A stretch of 64,000 nucleotides of DNA from Erodium maritimum (GCA_963921825.1 OY997594.1:56405675-56469674), one strand, 5' to 3'; counted from the stretch's first letter, positions 35,061 through 46,627 are shown. Numbers and translations are program-made. The notes: generated by a model not told the origin, from the letters alone.

Positions 35061-36039
35061 CGGGTCAATTTGAACTGCTGTAGACGGCCTAATATTGATG
35101 ATATTGAGTAACTCAGCCTTTGCCAGGTTGTACTTGCATTCTTTACACTTTTCTAAGAATTTAAGTATGATTTCTCTGGTTTGATCACTGGCAGCAGTCT
35201 GAATAAAGTAATCATAGACCTAAAGAACAATACGGAAAATCTATCATGAAACTTTCACACCAATTTACCCAATAAAGCACAGAAAAGGCGATCAAACTAG
35301 AGTAGAAAAGGAATAATTTGCACCTTAAACTCAGAGGGTGCTACAGGCACAAGAACCCGAGTGGGGTTTCCAGCCCCTCTACGTTGCAGAAAGTGAAGCA
35401 CATCAAAATTGGTCAGACAGCAGCATTGGCCTCTTTTCTTCAACATATCATGAAGTAGAAAACACAGAAGTTAAACTATGGTTTAGCAACTAGGAATTAG
35501 TAGCAAGTATTGACAAAGGTCAAAGATAAGCGAATACATTTTCATTCTGATGAGCTCTTTCAGGCCGGATATTGACCAGAATAGGCTATGAAGATCCAAG
35601 TGAATACAGAAAATTAGTATGTGTGTACACATTAATTAATATAATAAGAAGCATGTAAAGTAAAGCAAACTAGTTAAGGAGTAGAATCCCAGAGATGAGG
35701 GTCTCTGAGTCCACCCTCAAAGACACCTAGGTTAGGGCTTCTCAAGTCCAATCTCAAATTGATCAATACACAAAACATGCTAGCTGTGAATGAAGCCACT
35801 TTATCATCATTCATCAATGTGGTTGTGCAATTATATTATGCCAAAAATCCACCAACTCAACAAAACGTCTAATTTAAGGGAGAAAGGAGAAGGCTTACCG
35901 TTTCTTCTGGGAAGATGCTCGCCGGGGCTCTGTGAAATGTGAATGGTCGGAGAGAAAGGACTCTTCTTTTGATGACGAGGCTGTGTGAAATACGCACCCC
36001 ACCTCATTATCTCTATGACTCCAATCCAATACATCTCTT

Positions 36040-36076
36040 GCATGGGCTTCTTTATCCCATTATTTGTAGGCCCAAT
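36040..36076 (-). promoter_or_regulatory. Site II (TGGGCC/T) motifs in the RPC9 promoter
   Basis: TGGGCT at 36044-36049 on the + strand and TGGGCCT on the - strand at 36074-36068, about 80-170 bp upstream of the likely 5' UTR exon. Such motifs are common in plant promoters for growth-related housekeeping genes, which fits a polymerase subunit. Confidence 0.5.
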
Positions 36077-36082
36077 TGTCAT

Positions 36083-36415
36083 CCGTGTGGTTAACTACTT
36101 AATGAATTTGAAAAATAATTTTTGAACTTTATATTTTAGCATGCAAAGTCCTAGACACTATAATCAATTTTAAAGAACCAAAACTCTATCATCCCAGAAT
36201 AGGTTGTTTGGTGGCAGTGACCCACGAACCAAATATTGTAAAATAAGAAAAAGGGTTAATTGTTGAAACTTACCCTTATGTATTGGTCACGAACACTATG
36301 CTACCCTCCTTTTCAAAATGATTATTGCGCTACCTTATCTATTGGTCACACGATTACGTTAGGAAAAATAGACGGTAAAATGCCGTTTTTTTCCATTCCG
36401 TTAGTCATATGACCT
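36083..36415. other. Spacer before the Gypsy element
   Basis: AT-rich. Two imperfect copies of a CTTAT(G/C)TATTGGTCAC block lie at about 36275 and 36335. No coding and no LTR. A GGTAAAATG motif occurs on both sides of the probable junction (36374 and 36434). Confidence 0.45.
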
Positions 36416-36439
36416 CAAGTGTCATATAATGGATGGTAA

Positions 36440-39400
36440 AATGTCAAGTGCCATCGCCCAGAGGGAGGCTACGGCCCCGGCACCCGAGACTGTGCATGCT
36501 GCCACTGCAGCTGCCACTGTGAGGCCTAGACAGGTTGATAGTTACACAGCCGGGGCGCTGAGAGATTTTCGCAGGCTGGGCACACCTGTCTTTTCCAGGG
36601 AGCCAGACCCTGAGGCAACCGAGGGATGGTTGGAGCGGATTACCCGCAACCTGAACACGTCAGGGATCCAGGATGATCGCATGAGAGTATCCTTTGCAGC
36701 GTTCTAGGTGGAGGGCGATGCATACCATTGGTGACAGCGCAACCAGGCTCGAGTCGGGGATGACTTTCAGCTGTTTGGACAACGGTTTCTGGAGCAGTAC
36801 TTCCCGCAGTCAGCACAAGATGACAGGCACCAGCAGTTCCTGGAACTGCATTAGGAGGGGATGTCAGTATCTGAGTACGAGGCTAGGTTCACCTCCTTGT
36901 CCCGTTTCGCCCCGGAGATGGTGCCGACCGAGGCTCACCGTTGCAGACGGTTTGAGGGAGGACTTGACCCACGATTTGTGGATCGGGTCACTGCACTAAG
37001 GACCCAGGTGTACTCGGACCTAGTGGATCAGACACTGACTGTGGAGCAACACTTCTGAGAGACAGCCAGAGTTCGGGAGAGCAGGCCGAGGCTGAGCGGT
37101 TTCTTGAGGCCATCTGAGGCCCGTGATCCGATGATACAGAGGACCTCGAGATCCTTCCGGCCCCAAACATAGCCGAGCGGGACGCGACAGGTCGGATCAG
37201 TGGCATCCGTGGGACCTACATCGTCAGTGCGGGCGTGTCTCCAGTGCGGGCAGCCGGGCCTTTGCGACAGGCAGCGAGCGCACCAGCGATGAGGCAGAGA
37301 GCTGCACCTCATGTGGACCTTCCACCACCCCCGAGAGCGGACCTCTGGCATCGCAGGGAAGGGTGTACGCGGTCGCCGACTCTCGAGCTGAGGGACATCA
37401 CTCAGGTCATGAGACCACGCAGGGTACGTGCTTGCTTTACAATCACATTCTTTCATCTCTTCTACTTTTGCTGGCATGTTGGGGTTAAGGGTAGAGCCGT
37501 TGAGTCAACCCTTATGTCTTGACACCCCGGTTACAGGGGATGTGGTCCTAAGTAGTGTATGTTGTGCATGTGAGATTAGAGTGGCTGATTGCCCTTTTCT
37601 TGGTGATTTGCTTGTGTTAGACATGACGACGTTTGACGTGATCTTGGGGATGGACTGGTTAGTGAGGTACCGGGTATCGATCGACTGCTATCGGCGGCAA
37701 GTGACGGTGGTATCGGGCGACACGATCGTCACTTGTGTCTTGGGCAGTAGGAGCAGAGTTCTCCTGTCAGCATTGACCGTGGGAGATGAGGCGGAGACCG
37801 TGCAAAGAAGAGAGCTGTCGCGAGTGGTGTGTGAGTTCCTGGAGGTCTTTCTGGAGGAGTTGTCGGGATTACCGCCTGCGCGCGAGGTTGAGTTCAGGAT
37901 CGAATTGATATCGGGAACGACGCCGATACCCAATGCCCCGTACCGGTTTGCACCAGCCGAGTTGGTCGAGCTGAAGCGACAACTCGTGGAGCTTCGAGAG
38001 AAGGGATTTATCCGTCCGAGTGCTTCACTGTGGGGAGCACCCGCCCTATTCGTGAAGAAGAAGGGTGGAGCGTTGAGGATGTGCATCGACTACCGAAAGT
38101 TGAGCCGGGTCACGGTGAAGAACCGCTACCCGATGCCGAGGATCGATGAATTGTTCAATCAGCTGAGAGGAGCGAAGTGCTTCTCGAAGATTGATCTACG
38201 ATCCGGGAATTATCAGTTGAGGGTTCGGGAGGAGGATGTGGCGAAGACCGCATTTTGGACTCGGTATGAGCACTACGAATTCCTGGTGCAGTCGTTCGGG
38301 CTAACGAACACGCCTACAACGTTCATGGACCTGATGAACGGTATCTTCCGACCTTACTTGGACCAGATCGTCGTGGTATTCGTAGATGATATTCTGATTT
38401 ATTCGCCGAGTGAGGAGGCGCACGTTTAGCATTTGAGGACAGTTTTGACATTGTTGCACACTCACCAGTTGTACGGAAACCGTGAGAAGTGCGAGTTTTG
38501 GCTCGCCGAGATGAAGTTCCTCAGGCATGTTGTGTCCCGAGAGGGTATACTGGTCGATCCAGAGAAGATAGACGCGGTCTCAAAGTGGGCACGACCCACG
38601 AGTTTCTTCGAGATCCGCAGCTTCCTAGGCTTGGCGGGATACTATCGACGGTTCTTCCAAGACTTCCCTGACACACATGGGAGCCGAGTTTGTGCGGACT
38701 GATGAGTGTGAGCACTCCTTTACCGAGCTGAAGGCTCGTCTGACTACCGCGCCCGTGTTGATAGTGCCGGAGCGCGGGAGCGGATATGATGTGTATTGTG
38801 ATGCGTCCGGTGAAGGACTGGGGTGTGTGTTGAGGAGTCCGGGAATGTAGTTGCTTATGGCTCTAGACAGTTGAAGACACATGAGCGCAACTACCCTACC
38901 TATGACCTAGAATTGGCAGCAGTTGTCTTCGCGCTGAAGAGCTGGCGACACTACTTGTATGGAGAGCGATTCCGGGTGTTCTCAAATCACAAGAGTCTCA
39001 AGTACATCTTCTCCCAAAGAGCCTTGAATATGCACCATAGGCGGTGGATGGAGTTACTTGAGGAGTACGACTTCGAGCTACTCCACCATCCGGGCAAGGC
39101 GAACGTCGTCGCCGATGCCCTGATTAGGAAGTCGACCCACTGCCTGGCCGGAATATCAGTCCGAGAGTGGGACATGATGAAGGAGTTGAGTATGTTCGGA
39201 CTTGAGCTAGATGAGGTCACCGATGACGTGGCCATGTGTTCGCTGGTGGCTCAGCCCACACTAGTTGCTCGAGTTCTTGAGGCGCATGCCGAGGATGTCG
39301 AGACGGCAGAGATCCGGGAGAGGATTACCAGCGGTGTTGACGCTGAGGGCTGGGAGCATGGTACAGATCTGGGTCTACGTTACCGAGGAGGGCTGTTTGT

Positions 39401-40625
39401 GCCGCGCAGCTGTAGAGACGATGTGTTGAGAGAGTCTCATCACTCCCGCCTTGCTGTGCACCCGGGTGGCACCAAGATGTTTCGGGATGTCAGACGGTAG
39501 TTTTGGTGGAGCGGGATGGGGAGAGCAGTTGCAGAGTTCGTCTCGAGATGCCTTACTTGTCAGCAAGTGAAGGTCGAGCATCAGCGTCCCGCCGGTTTAT
39601 TACAACCACTGCCGATCGCGCAGTGGAAGTGGGAGCACGTCACGATGGACTTCATGTGTGGCTTACCGAGGTCACCAAGAGGGCACGACGCAGTTTGGGT
39701 AGTGTTCCACCACTGACAAAGTCGGCACACTTCTTAGCCATGAGGATGACCGACACGGTTGACGCTCTGAGCCGTCTATACGTTCAGGAGATTATCCGTC
39801 TTCACGGGGTTCCAGTGTTAGTTGTGTCCGATAGAGATCCTCGTTTCACCTCCAGGTTTTGGGAGAGCTTGTAGAGAGCATTGGAGACCGAGGTTCTCCT
39901 CAGTACAGCGTATCACCCACAGACGGACGGTCAGTCAGAGCGCACGATTCAGATTTTGGAGGATATGCTGCGGGCATGTGTGTTGGACTTCCTAGGGTCA
40001 TGGGAGGACCACTTACCATTGGCCGAGTTTGCCTACAACAACAGTTTCCAGGCCAGTATTGGGATGGCACCGTTTGAGGCGTTGTATGGTAGGTCGTGTC
40101 GTTCGCCCGTGTGTTGGGCAGAGGTGGGAGACAAGAATTTACTTGGTCCGAATCTTGTCCGGGAGACGACCGAGAAGGTCGCGCTGATTTGGGAGCGGTT
40201 GAGGACTGCGCAGAGTCGACAAAAGAGTTATGCTGATAGACGGCGCCGACCTCTCAAGTTTACAGCTGGTGATCATGTGTTTCTGAGGGTGATCCCAAAA
40301 AGGGGGCTAGTACAGTTCAACCGCGACGGAGGCAAGTTGGCCCCGCAGTTTATCGGGCCTTTTGAGGTTTTGGGCAGAGTGGGAGTCGTTGCTTACCGTC
40401 TTGCATTACCACCGCAGCTTGGGAACGTTCATAACGTCTTCTACGTTTCCCAACTACGGAAGTACACTGCGGACCCCTCCCACGTTATTGAATGGACGGA
40501 CATCGAAGTAGCGGAGGATGTTTTGTATGAGGAGCATACAAAACTGCTACGGGTGCAATGACGGCACCACGGAGCAGAGTCGACCTAGGAGCGCGAGGAT
40601 GAGGTTCGCGCGAAGTACCCCAGCC
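36440..40625 (+). pseudogene. Gypsy gag-pol with several stops and frameshifts
   Basis: Gag (DSYTAGALRDFRRLG, then EGWLERITRNLNTSGI) has stops near 36706, 36853 and 37056. The protease region is recognisable ([16 protein letters not shown]). Reverse transcriptase 37900-38700 has [20 protein letters not shown], the catalytic FVDDILIYS and [11 protein letters not shown], with a stop at 38427. RNase H has DASGEGLGCVL and HPGKANVVADAL. Integrase has a zinc region (ESHHSRLAVHPGG, CLTCQQVK) and an acidic core (WEHVTMDFMCGLP, then TAYHPQTDGQSERT). The tail (QLRKYTADPSHVIEW, WERED-like) suggests a chromodomain. The catalytic motifs survive but the frame is broken at least seven times, so no polyprotein is possible. 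Confidence 0.9.
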
Positions 40626-40669
40626 TGTTCGACCCTTGAGGTACTTTCCTTTTAAATTTAGAGGGCGAA

Positions 40670-40689
40670 ATTCTTTTAAGGGGGGTAGA
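40670..40689 (+). other. Polypurine tract of the Gypsy element
   Basis: AAGGGGGGTAGA directly before the LTR start TGTAAGTACCG. It primes plus-strand DNA synthesis in the family. Confidence 0.85.
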
Positions 40690-43071
40690 TTGTAAGTACC
40701 GCCCCGGTCGAACCGGTGATTTTTGGCGAAAGTTGACTCTCTACCGGAAAAGTCAACTGATGACTCCGGGAGTCACTCGGGACCTTTCCGGGGCCCAAAA
40801 AGCTTAGCCGTCGTTACGGTTAGCTTAGTTCGGTCGTTTCCTTTCAATCGGCTGTATTTGTGAAAAAGTCAACCCAGGGTCAAATTCGGTCAAATCAAGA
40901 ATCTTAAGGAATTAATTTAATGTGCTGGAATTTTACTCAGGATGAAAGTGGGCCCCATATGGACACTTGTCCATGGTGGCTTGGAGGAGAAGAAATGGGT
41001 CTAGTAACACCCATTTACCCTCATTTTGGCCAATTGAGAAGGAGTGGAATAAGAAGGGAAAAAGGAGAAATTCTCAACTAGGTTTAAAGAAACATTTGGC
41101 AAATATTTCAGCCACTTTTTGTTGTTGGCCGAAATTTAGAGAGAGGAGGTCATGGAAGCTTAAAGAAGAAGAAAGAGATAAAAAAGAGAAAAGAGAGAGC
41201 ATTGGGGTCATTTATTCACCAAAAGCTTGGATTCTTCTAGTTTCTTCATCCTCCCTCCATCTCACAAGGTAATCCCTCAATCTTAATTCGTTTTGACGAA
41301 GATTTGATTATGGGTTTGATGAAAAAGGGCTTCGACTAAGTTGGGTTTTCCTTAGTTTTGGGTTTTGGTGTTTAGATGATGATTTATGAAGAGGAAGTGG
41401 AAATTGATAATAGAAATCATTTAGTTTGGTGTTGTTTTGATGAATCCCACTTAGGTATTGAAGTTTTGACGTTTATGAGACTGTTTTGGAGGTTTTTGGT
41501 TGATAAAAATGGAGGTTTTGAGGTTTAATTTCGTGGAAATGGAGCTGGAGGAAGAAGAAGGTTGTAACAGTCAGACCCGTCACGGATCCGTGACAGGCAC
41601 CGTGACGGAATGCGTCACGGCTCCGTGGCGGAGGCCGTGACGGCACACGTCACGGTTCCGTGACGTCACCCGTGACGGGGAGCATCACGATTCCGTTACC
41701 CGAACCGTCACGGATTCCGTCAAGGCTCCGTGATCCGAACCGTGGTAGATCAGAGTTGGGCCTTTTGGGCCCATTTGAATGGATTTCGAGTAATTAGGAT
41801 GGTTGTCCTTAACCGAGCCTTTAGGGGTTAATTGGGAATATTTTTTCTCGCTAAAACCGCTCTTGAATTACTCTTAATTCTCGTATTAATTTGTGATCCT
41901 AGACGTTGGACCCGAGCACGACGGAGGAGGCTTTTAGGCATCTCGAAGTGACTAAGCGTTTGGAAAGCGACCGAGGTAGGGAAAGTAGCGGATACCGGTT
42001 TAATTGCGGAAAGTTACTAGTATGCATATAAGTTGGGAATACTTGACATAATGATAGAATTGCATGTAGGATGTAAGGAATGAGTGAAATGAAGGATAGC
42101 TTACGAGTCATGTCGTGCCGTAAGTTTGGGAATTGTCGTGCTGTAGAAATGCATGTGAGCCATGTCGAGCCCTTAGGTTTGTGTGTTGGTTGTGATGCTA
42201 TGATCGACGATTGTGATGCTTGATATGTGTTCCATCCGTTGTTTGACTAAGAATCATGATATGGTATACTCGGTGTGGCATGTTGGTATGTTATGACAAG
42301 TGTGACGTGTTTGGTATGACGTGAACCAATGCTTGTGATATGATCGGGTGATTGATAGACCGATGTGATGTGTTGTGGTAAGATTTTTCGTTTTGGTATA
42401 GTGTTAGTTGAGCTATGGTATTGTGGTCTTGTTGAGACCTGAGGTGTATTCCGATACGATACCTACACCGAGGGGTACGCCGGTGTAGGGTGGTATCTAG
42501 GCCGACGGTGTGGTCCCACGTACGTAGTCCCCCGGTGTTACTAGTTCTAGTACGATACCTACACCGAGGGGGTATGCGGTGTTGTGTGCTTGATGATTGG
42601 ATAAGTGATGTGATTTAAGTGTGATATTGGTCATGTAAGTATAGTTTGCGATTATGTGAATTTAGAGGCTGTCGTTAGTTGTTATGCCGTGCTAGTATGC
42701 CCTAATTGAACGGTTACCCGTGGTGGTGAGCGGATAACTCATCACCTTAACTACTTTTTCCTACTGAGCAAAAGCTCACCCCTCTATTTTACTGTTCTAC
42801 AGGTTTCGAGCGGGATTTGGCCTAGCGGGATTCTCGAAGCTTGGGAGCTAACGAGGGTCTTAGGCCAGTATGGTCTAGAGATGTACTTTCTCTTTTTCAC
42901 TAAACATTTTATTTACTTGTTTCTGAGCTGTTGACTCGCATTGTCAGGATTTTAAGTATTGGTTGGTTGAATTATCATTTTGGAACTTACTTCTTTTAAA
43001 AATCGTTTTATTTATTATTGTTTCTTAGTTCACGCCTCGAGTCTGGTCAAAACCGGATTTGGGGCTTGACA
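40690..43071 (+). repeat. Gypsy 3' LTR, 2,382 bp
   Basis: It starts TGTAAGTACCGCCCCGG and ends GGATTTGGGGCTTGACA. It contains a dense array of CGTCACGG/CCGTGACG palindromes (41575-41755) and a degenerate minisatellite at 42440-42580. It resembles the LTR at 15708-18671 in the opposite orientation. Confidence 0.9.
41575..41755. repeat. Palindromic CGTCACGG/CCGTGACG array
   Basis: About ten half-sites in 180 bases, in alternating orientation, including GTCACGGATCCGTGAC and one TGACGTCA octamer near 41663. These could form hairpins or bind TGACG-recognising bZIP proteins. Confidence 0.9.
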
Positions 43072-43486
43072 GACCTGATTAGCGAGGATCGTTCCCTCAC
43101 TACTGTTGAATGTGAAAGGAGAAATGCTTTGAACTCGGAACTGGTATCGAAAAAAAAGTTACTGTCAAGCATTTGGTGTCAAAAGGTAAGAGCTAATTGG
43201 GCGGCACATGGGGACAATTGTTCTCGTTTTTATCATAAGTTGGCCAATATAAAAGCAGGACACAAACACATTGAGCAACTGGAAGGTGATTTTGGGGTAG
43301 TTGAGGAACCAGACAAAATGAAAGAAGTTGCCACTGGAAGGTCATTTTGCTCAGCGTTTCGCGGTGCCTGTGGGTCAACGGGTCTGCCTCCCATCTTTTC
43401 TTTTTAAACGTCTGTCTCTGATTCAAAGGGAGGAGTTGGAAGCTCGGATCTCGCAGGAAGAAATTCTCCAAGCGGTGTTGGATTGT

Positions 43487-43579
<93 letters not shown>

Positions 43580-44880
43580 AGCTCCAGGCCCCGACGAGTT
43601 TTCTTTGAATTTCATTAAAAAGTGCTGGAGTTTCGTGGGTCTGTATGTAGAGGAATTCATCTCTGAATTTCAGGGTTCGTCAGTAGTGGGAAAGGGCTTA
43701 AATTCCACCTTTATCGTGTTTATTCCCAAGTCAACAAGCCCTATCCGATTGTTGGATTTCAGTTCAATTAGCCTGATTACTGTCCCGTACAAGATCTTGG
43801 CTAAAGTTCTTGCGAACAGGGTTGAAGCAAGTGATAGAGGACATTATTAGTGATTGCCAGAGTGGTTTTGTTGCAGAGAGACAATTGGTGGATGGAGTCT
43901 TGATCGTTCTAAAAATTGGTCAGGTTATTAAGAGATCGAAACAAGAAGCAATTTTACTCAAACTTGACTTCGAGAAGGCATACGATAAGGTGATTTGGGC
44001 GTATCTGGATGAAGTTATGCAGGCCATGGGGTTTGGTATTTTATGGAGATCATGGATGAATATCTGTTTTCATGCTTTCGGTTCGGTTCTTGTGAATGGG
44101 TCTCTGAGTGCAGAGTTTTTAATTGCAAACGGGTTGTGACAAGGGGGTCCTCTTTCACCCTTCATCTTCTTGTTAGAAGCACAGGGGTTACATCAAGTTT
44201 TGGAGGAGGTTTCGCGGGCCGGGAACTTTAGGGACATTGCTTTGGCCAGTTCGGGGCCAACTTTGTCTCATTTACAGCTCGTAGACGATACGATCTTATT
44301 CATCAAAGGAAGAGAGGAAGAATTGAGAGGTTTAAAGAATATTTTAGAAGGCTTCCATAACATCTCGGGCCTCAAGGTAAATTTTCATAATCGGAAGTTG
44401 TCGTTCTTAATTGTCATACTCTGTCGGCAGTTGAGGTGGAATCGGTTTTGGAATGCAAAGTGGTGAGTTTGCCGATGAGATACTTGGGGTTCAGCCTGGG
44501 TCTAAACCCGTAAAATTCTACTTTCTGGGAACCGGTTTTGGAAGTTTAAGGTGTCACTTAATTTGTGGCAATCTAAGCATCAAAGCTTGACGGGGAGACT
44601 TGTCCTAATAAAATCGACATTAGCAGCCCTTCCCATTTTCTATATGTCCCTTTTCCGGGCTCCTAAGAAGGTCATCAGGTCCATGGAAGCGTGGCAACAT
44701 AAGTTCCTTTGGCAAAACAGTGTGGCTAAGAGAGACATTCACAAAGCAAAGTGGGCGGATGTGTGTAAACCTAAAGCTGAAGGGGGATTGGGCATTAGAA
44801 GGTTGGAAGAGGTGAATGAAAGTTTAATGGCTAAACGGTGGTGGCGTTTTGCGGAGGAAGGTGATAGCCAATGAAAGAGA
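43072..44880 (+). pseudogene. LINE ORF2 reverse transcriptase remnant
   Basis: Left of the G run: KVRANWAAHGDNCSRFYHKL and RISQEEILQAVLDCGG. Right of it: EAPGPDEFSLNFIKKCW, FIVFIPKS, KLDFEKAYDKVIWAYLDEVM, QGGPLSPFIFLL and LVDDTILFIKGREE, the LINE reverse transcriptase core with the DD catalytic pair. Then LTGRLVLIKSTLAALPIFY and the KAEGGLGIRRLEE region. Several frameshifts and a stop (44138) break it. Endonuclease and zf-RVT parts are missing. The fragment starts at a Gypsy LTR end and stops at a SINE. Confidence 0.9.
43487..43578. repeat. 92-base G run with a single T
   Basis: 55 G, one T (43542), 36 G, inside the LINE ORF at the GG of an APGPD-preceding motif. It keeps the frame open as polyglycine. 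Confidence 0.95.
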
Positions 44881-44884
44881 GCCA

Positions 44885-45095
44885 TTCGTGCGATCTGCAG
44901 CTCAATTGGTGTTAGCATCACTCAAGGAAATGCTATAAAAGGGTGAGGTTTTGGGTTCAAGTCTCACCAACAACCTAGGTTGGTATTTGTCTGTGGACAG
45001 TACACCAGAGGGGTTGGGGTGTATTGGGCTGCAGACCTAACATCGCCGCGCGTGAGGCCCGGGTCTGGCACGACGGGATGTTACAAAAAAAAATT
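44885..45095 (+). mobile_element. tRNA-derived SINE
   Basis: A Pol III A-box-like GCAGCTCAATTGG (44897-44909) is followed 44 bases later by a B-box-like GGGTTCAAGTCTC (44953-44965). A conserved-looking body comes next, and an A run (about 45087-45095) closes it. About 210 bp. Clear target duplications are not visible; the left boundary is approximate. Confidence 0.7.
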
Positions 45096-45099
45096 TGTT

Positions 45100-45552
45100 A
45101 CCACACTTTCGTCTCCTACATAAAGTAACTCCAAAACGATACAACCAAGTGTAATACTCAGGTGTCAGTAGACACAACTCCAAAGATAAACAGTACATAG
45201 GTACTCTAAGCGATCTCAAGATCGGTATCAAGTCCCTCAACTCGGGGCCCGTCAATCGCGTACACTCGACCCCGTCGCAACGGAGGTCCTCCTCTCGGTG
45301 GGGGTGGAAGAATTTGCTGCTGTGACAACACGTTCTCTTATCGGCTCTCGTAGGCCGACTTGTGGAACGGTGTGTAGGTCCATCACTCAACGGGCAGTCT
45401 CGGCCCAGATGTTCCAACTGCTTGCTCGAGGGCAAACTGTGCCACCAGTATCGTGTTTCTCCCTCAACTGGAAGGTCGCGAAAAATATTCTCAAACGACT
45501 ATCAGAATACTCCAAAAGTATTAAGGCTGCGGGTAATCCGCTCCAACCACAC
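45100..45552 (-). pseudogene. Gypsy gag remnant, distal part
   Basis: On the - strand it reads VWLERITRSLNTFG, matching EGWLERITRNLNTSGI of the gag at 36440, then GETRYWW and a degraded knuckle (LGRDCPL). It continues from 48907-49145 across the solo LTR. Confidence 0.75.
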
Positions 45553-45667
45553 TGTCACGCCCCAAATCCGGTTTTGACCAGACTCGAGACGTGACCTGAG
45601 TTAAACTAAATAGAAATAATTTTTTTTTTGATAAAACTCTAAAATCTCATAAAAACTCCATCAAAAT

Positions 45668-45704
<37 letters not shown>

Positions 45705-46402
45705 AATAGTTCAAAATCCTCGTGAGTCACATCTCAACGTAAATAGTAAGATAAAGGATGTTCAATACACAAGACCAACATAACTCTAATAAAACCCCAA
45801 GAAGTCCAAAAGCTCCCGAGCCTCGAACTCACTAGACATCCGGCACGCCTGTAAAACGGTCAGAAACTAAAGGGGGTGAGCTTACGCTCAGTAGGGAAAC
45901 CTTAACAACTCAACCCTTAGGTCAATACTGTACTGGATAAGCAGATAACTCAAATAACAGTAAAAATACGATTAACAATGGAATAATGAGTAACAAAAAT
46001 AGAATGAGATAAGTACGAAGAAATAATATATAAACAAGATAACGTTAACTGGAAAGGTTCCATAAAATAATCAATATAAAGTGTCATAACGATTAAAAAG
46101 GATCAATTGATATCACGCTAACCACTTGCTTTCTCAAGCCTCCGATCTATGAATAAACTCTAGTGTCACCTCGGTTCCCATATCCCGATCCACTAGAGTA
46201 TTCATATCATATCAGATTCTCCCTCGGTCCGGAGGAGACACATACGTCGGAGTACCGGAAACCATCCCATGGGGATGCTCATCTTCGGTATTCTCGAAAG
46301 TGTCTCCAAAGGGCCATAGTCATAGGGAACCAAGATAGTGCTCCCGTAGGACACACAAGCTCTTGGGTGAAACCTCAGAAACCATCTCTCATGAAGTAAT
46401 CC

Positions 46403-46627
46403 CACTCAATATCCCGTAGGATCTGCCAAGCCATAGGCTCCTCACATCACTCAATATCCCGTAGGATCTACCGAGCCATAAGCTCCTCACATCACTCAAT
46501 ATCCCGCAGGATCTGCCGAGCCATAAGCTCCTCACATCACTCAATATCCCGCAGGATCTGCCGAGTCATAAGCTCCTCACATCACTCAATATCCCGCAGG
46601 ATCTGCCGAGCTCTCAGGCTCCAAATA
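46403..46627. repeat. 45-bp tandem repeat, five units
   Basis: Units start at 46403, 46448, 46493, 46538 and 46583, each CACTCAATATCCCG(T/C)AGGAT followed by a variable half. The last unit is diverged. Confidence 0.95.

Larger units (their letters stand above)
31756..35960 (-). pseudogene. RNA polymerase III subunit RPC9 (CRCP/Rpb4 family), probably decayed
   Basis: Minus-strand exons: a 5' UTR exon ending at 35899 (donor GTAAGC); exon 2 with ATG at 35545 ending at 35538; exon 3 35324-35437 (TNFDVLHFLQRRGAG, PVAPSEFK); exon 4 35061-35219 (VYDYFIQTAASDQTREIILK, ending NIINIRPSTAVQIDP); exon 5 about 31756-31946 (IIEECETR, SAIIEMIEAVLPPSP, acidic tail). These match RPC9, which pairs with RPC8 in the Pol III stalk. 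Lesions: a one-base deletion in exon 3 just before TNFD; a frameshift in exon 5 after ECETR; an in-frame TAG in the tail; and no AG before the expected exon 5 start. The introns remain, so it is not a processed copy. Alternatives are sequencing errors, or use of an ATG inside intron 2 that restores the exon 3 frame. Confidence 0.7.
36416..43071 (+). mobile_element. Gypsy element (Del/Tekay-type) lacking its 5' LTR
   Basis: Gag, protease, reverse transcriptase, RNase H and integrase lie in Gypsy order on the + strand, followed by a polypurine tract and a 2.38 kb LTR. Upstream of gag there is no LTR or primer site, so the 5' end is deleted; the left limit (36416-36440) is approximate. The end of pol shows a chromodomain-like tail, and the LTRs are very long; both fit the Del/Tekay chromovirus lineage. 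It abuts a LINE remnant on the right at 43072. Confidence 0.85.

Noticed and set aside
36411..43076. GACCT at 36411-36415 and 43072-43076 as a target duplication for the Gypsy element
   Set aside because: The left copy does not adjoin an LTR and the two flanks are unrelated (AT-rich spacer versus LINE); a 5-mer match by chance is plausible.
43485..43618. Long glycine-rich ORFs and their proline-rich complement
   Set aside because: They are translations of the G run, not proteins.
14965..44880. The LINE pieces at 14965-15707 and 43072-44880 as one split element
   Set aside because: The zf-RVT piece lies upstream of the RT piece on the same strand, the reverse of LINE order, so they are separate copies unless a large rearrangement is invoked.
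44897..44965. A tRNA gene
   Set aside because: A- and B-box-like motifs are present but no cloverleaf can be drawn; the body and A-rich tail fit a SINE.
46403..46627. Possible CRISPR-like array
   Set aside because: The 45-bp units are head to tail without spacers.
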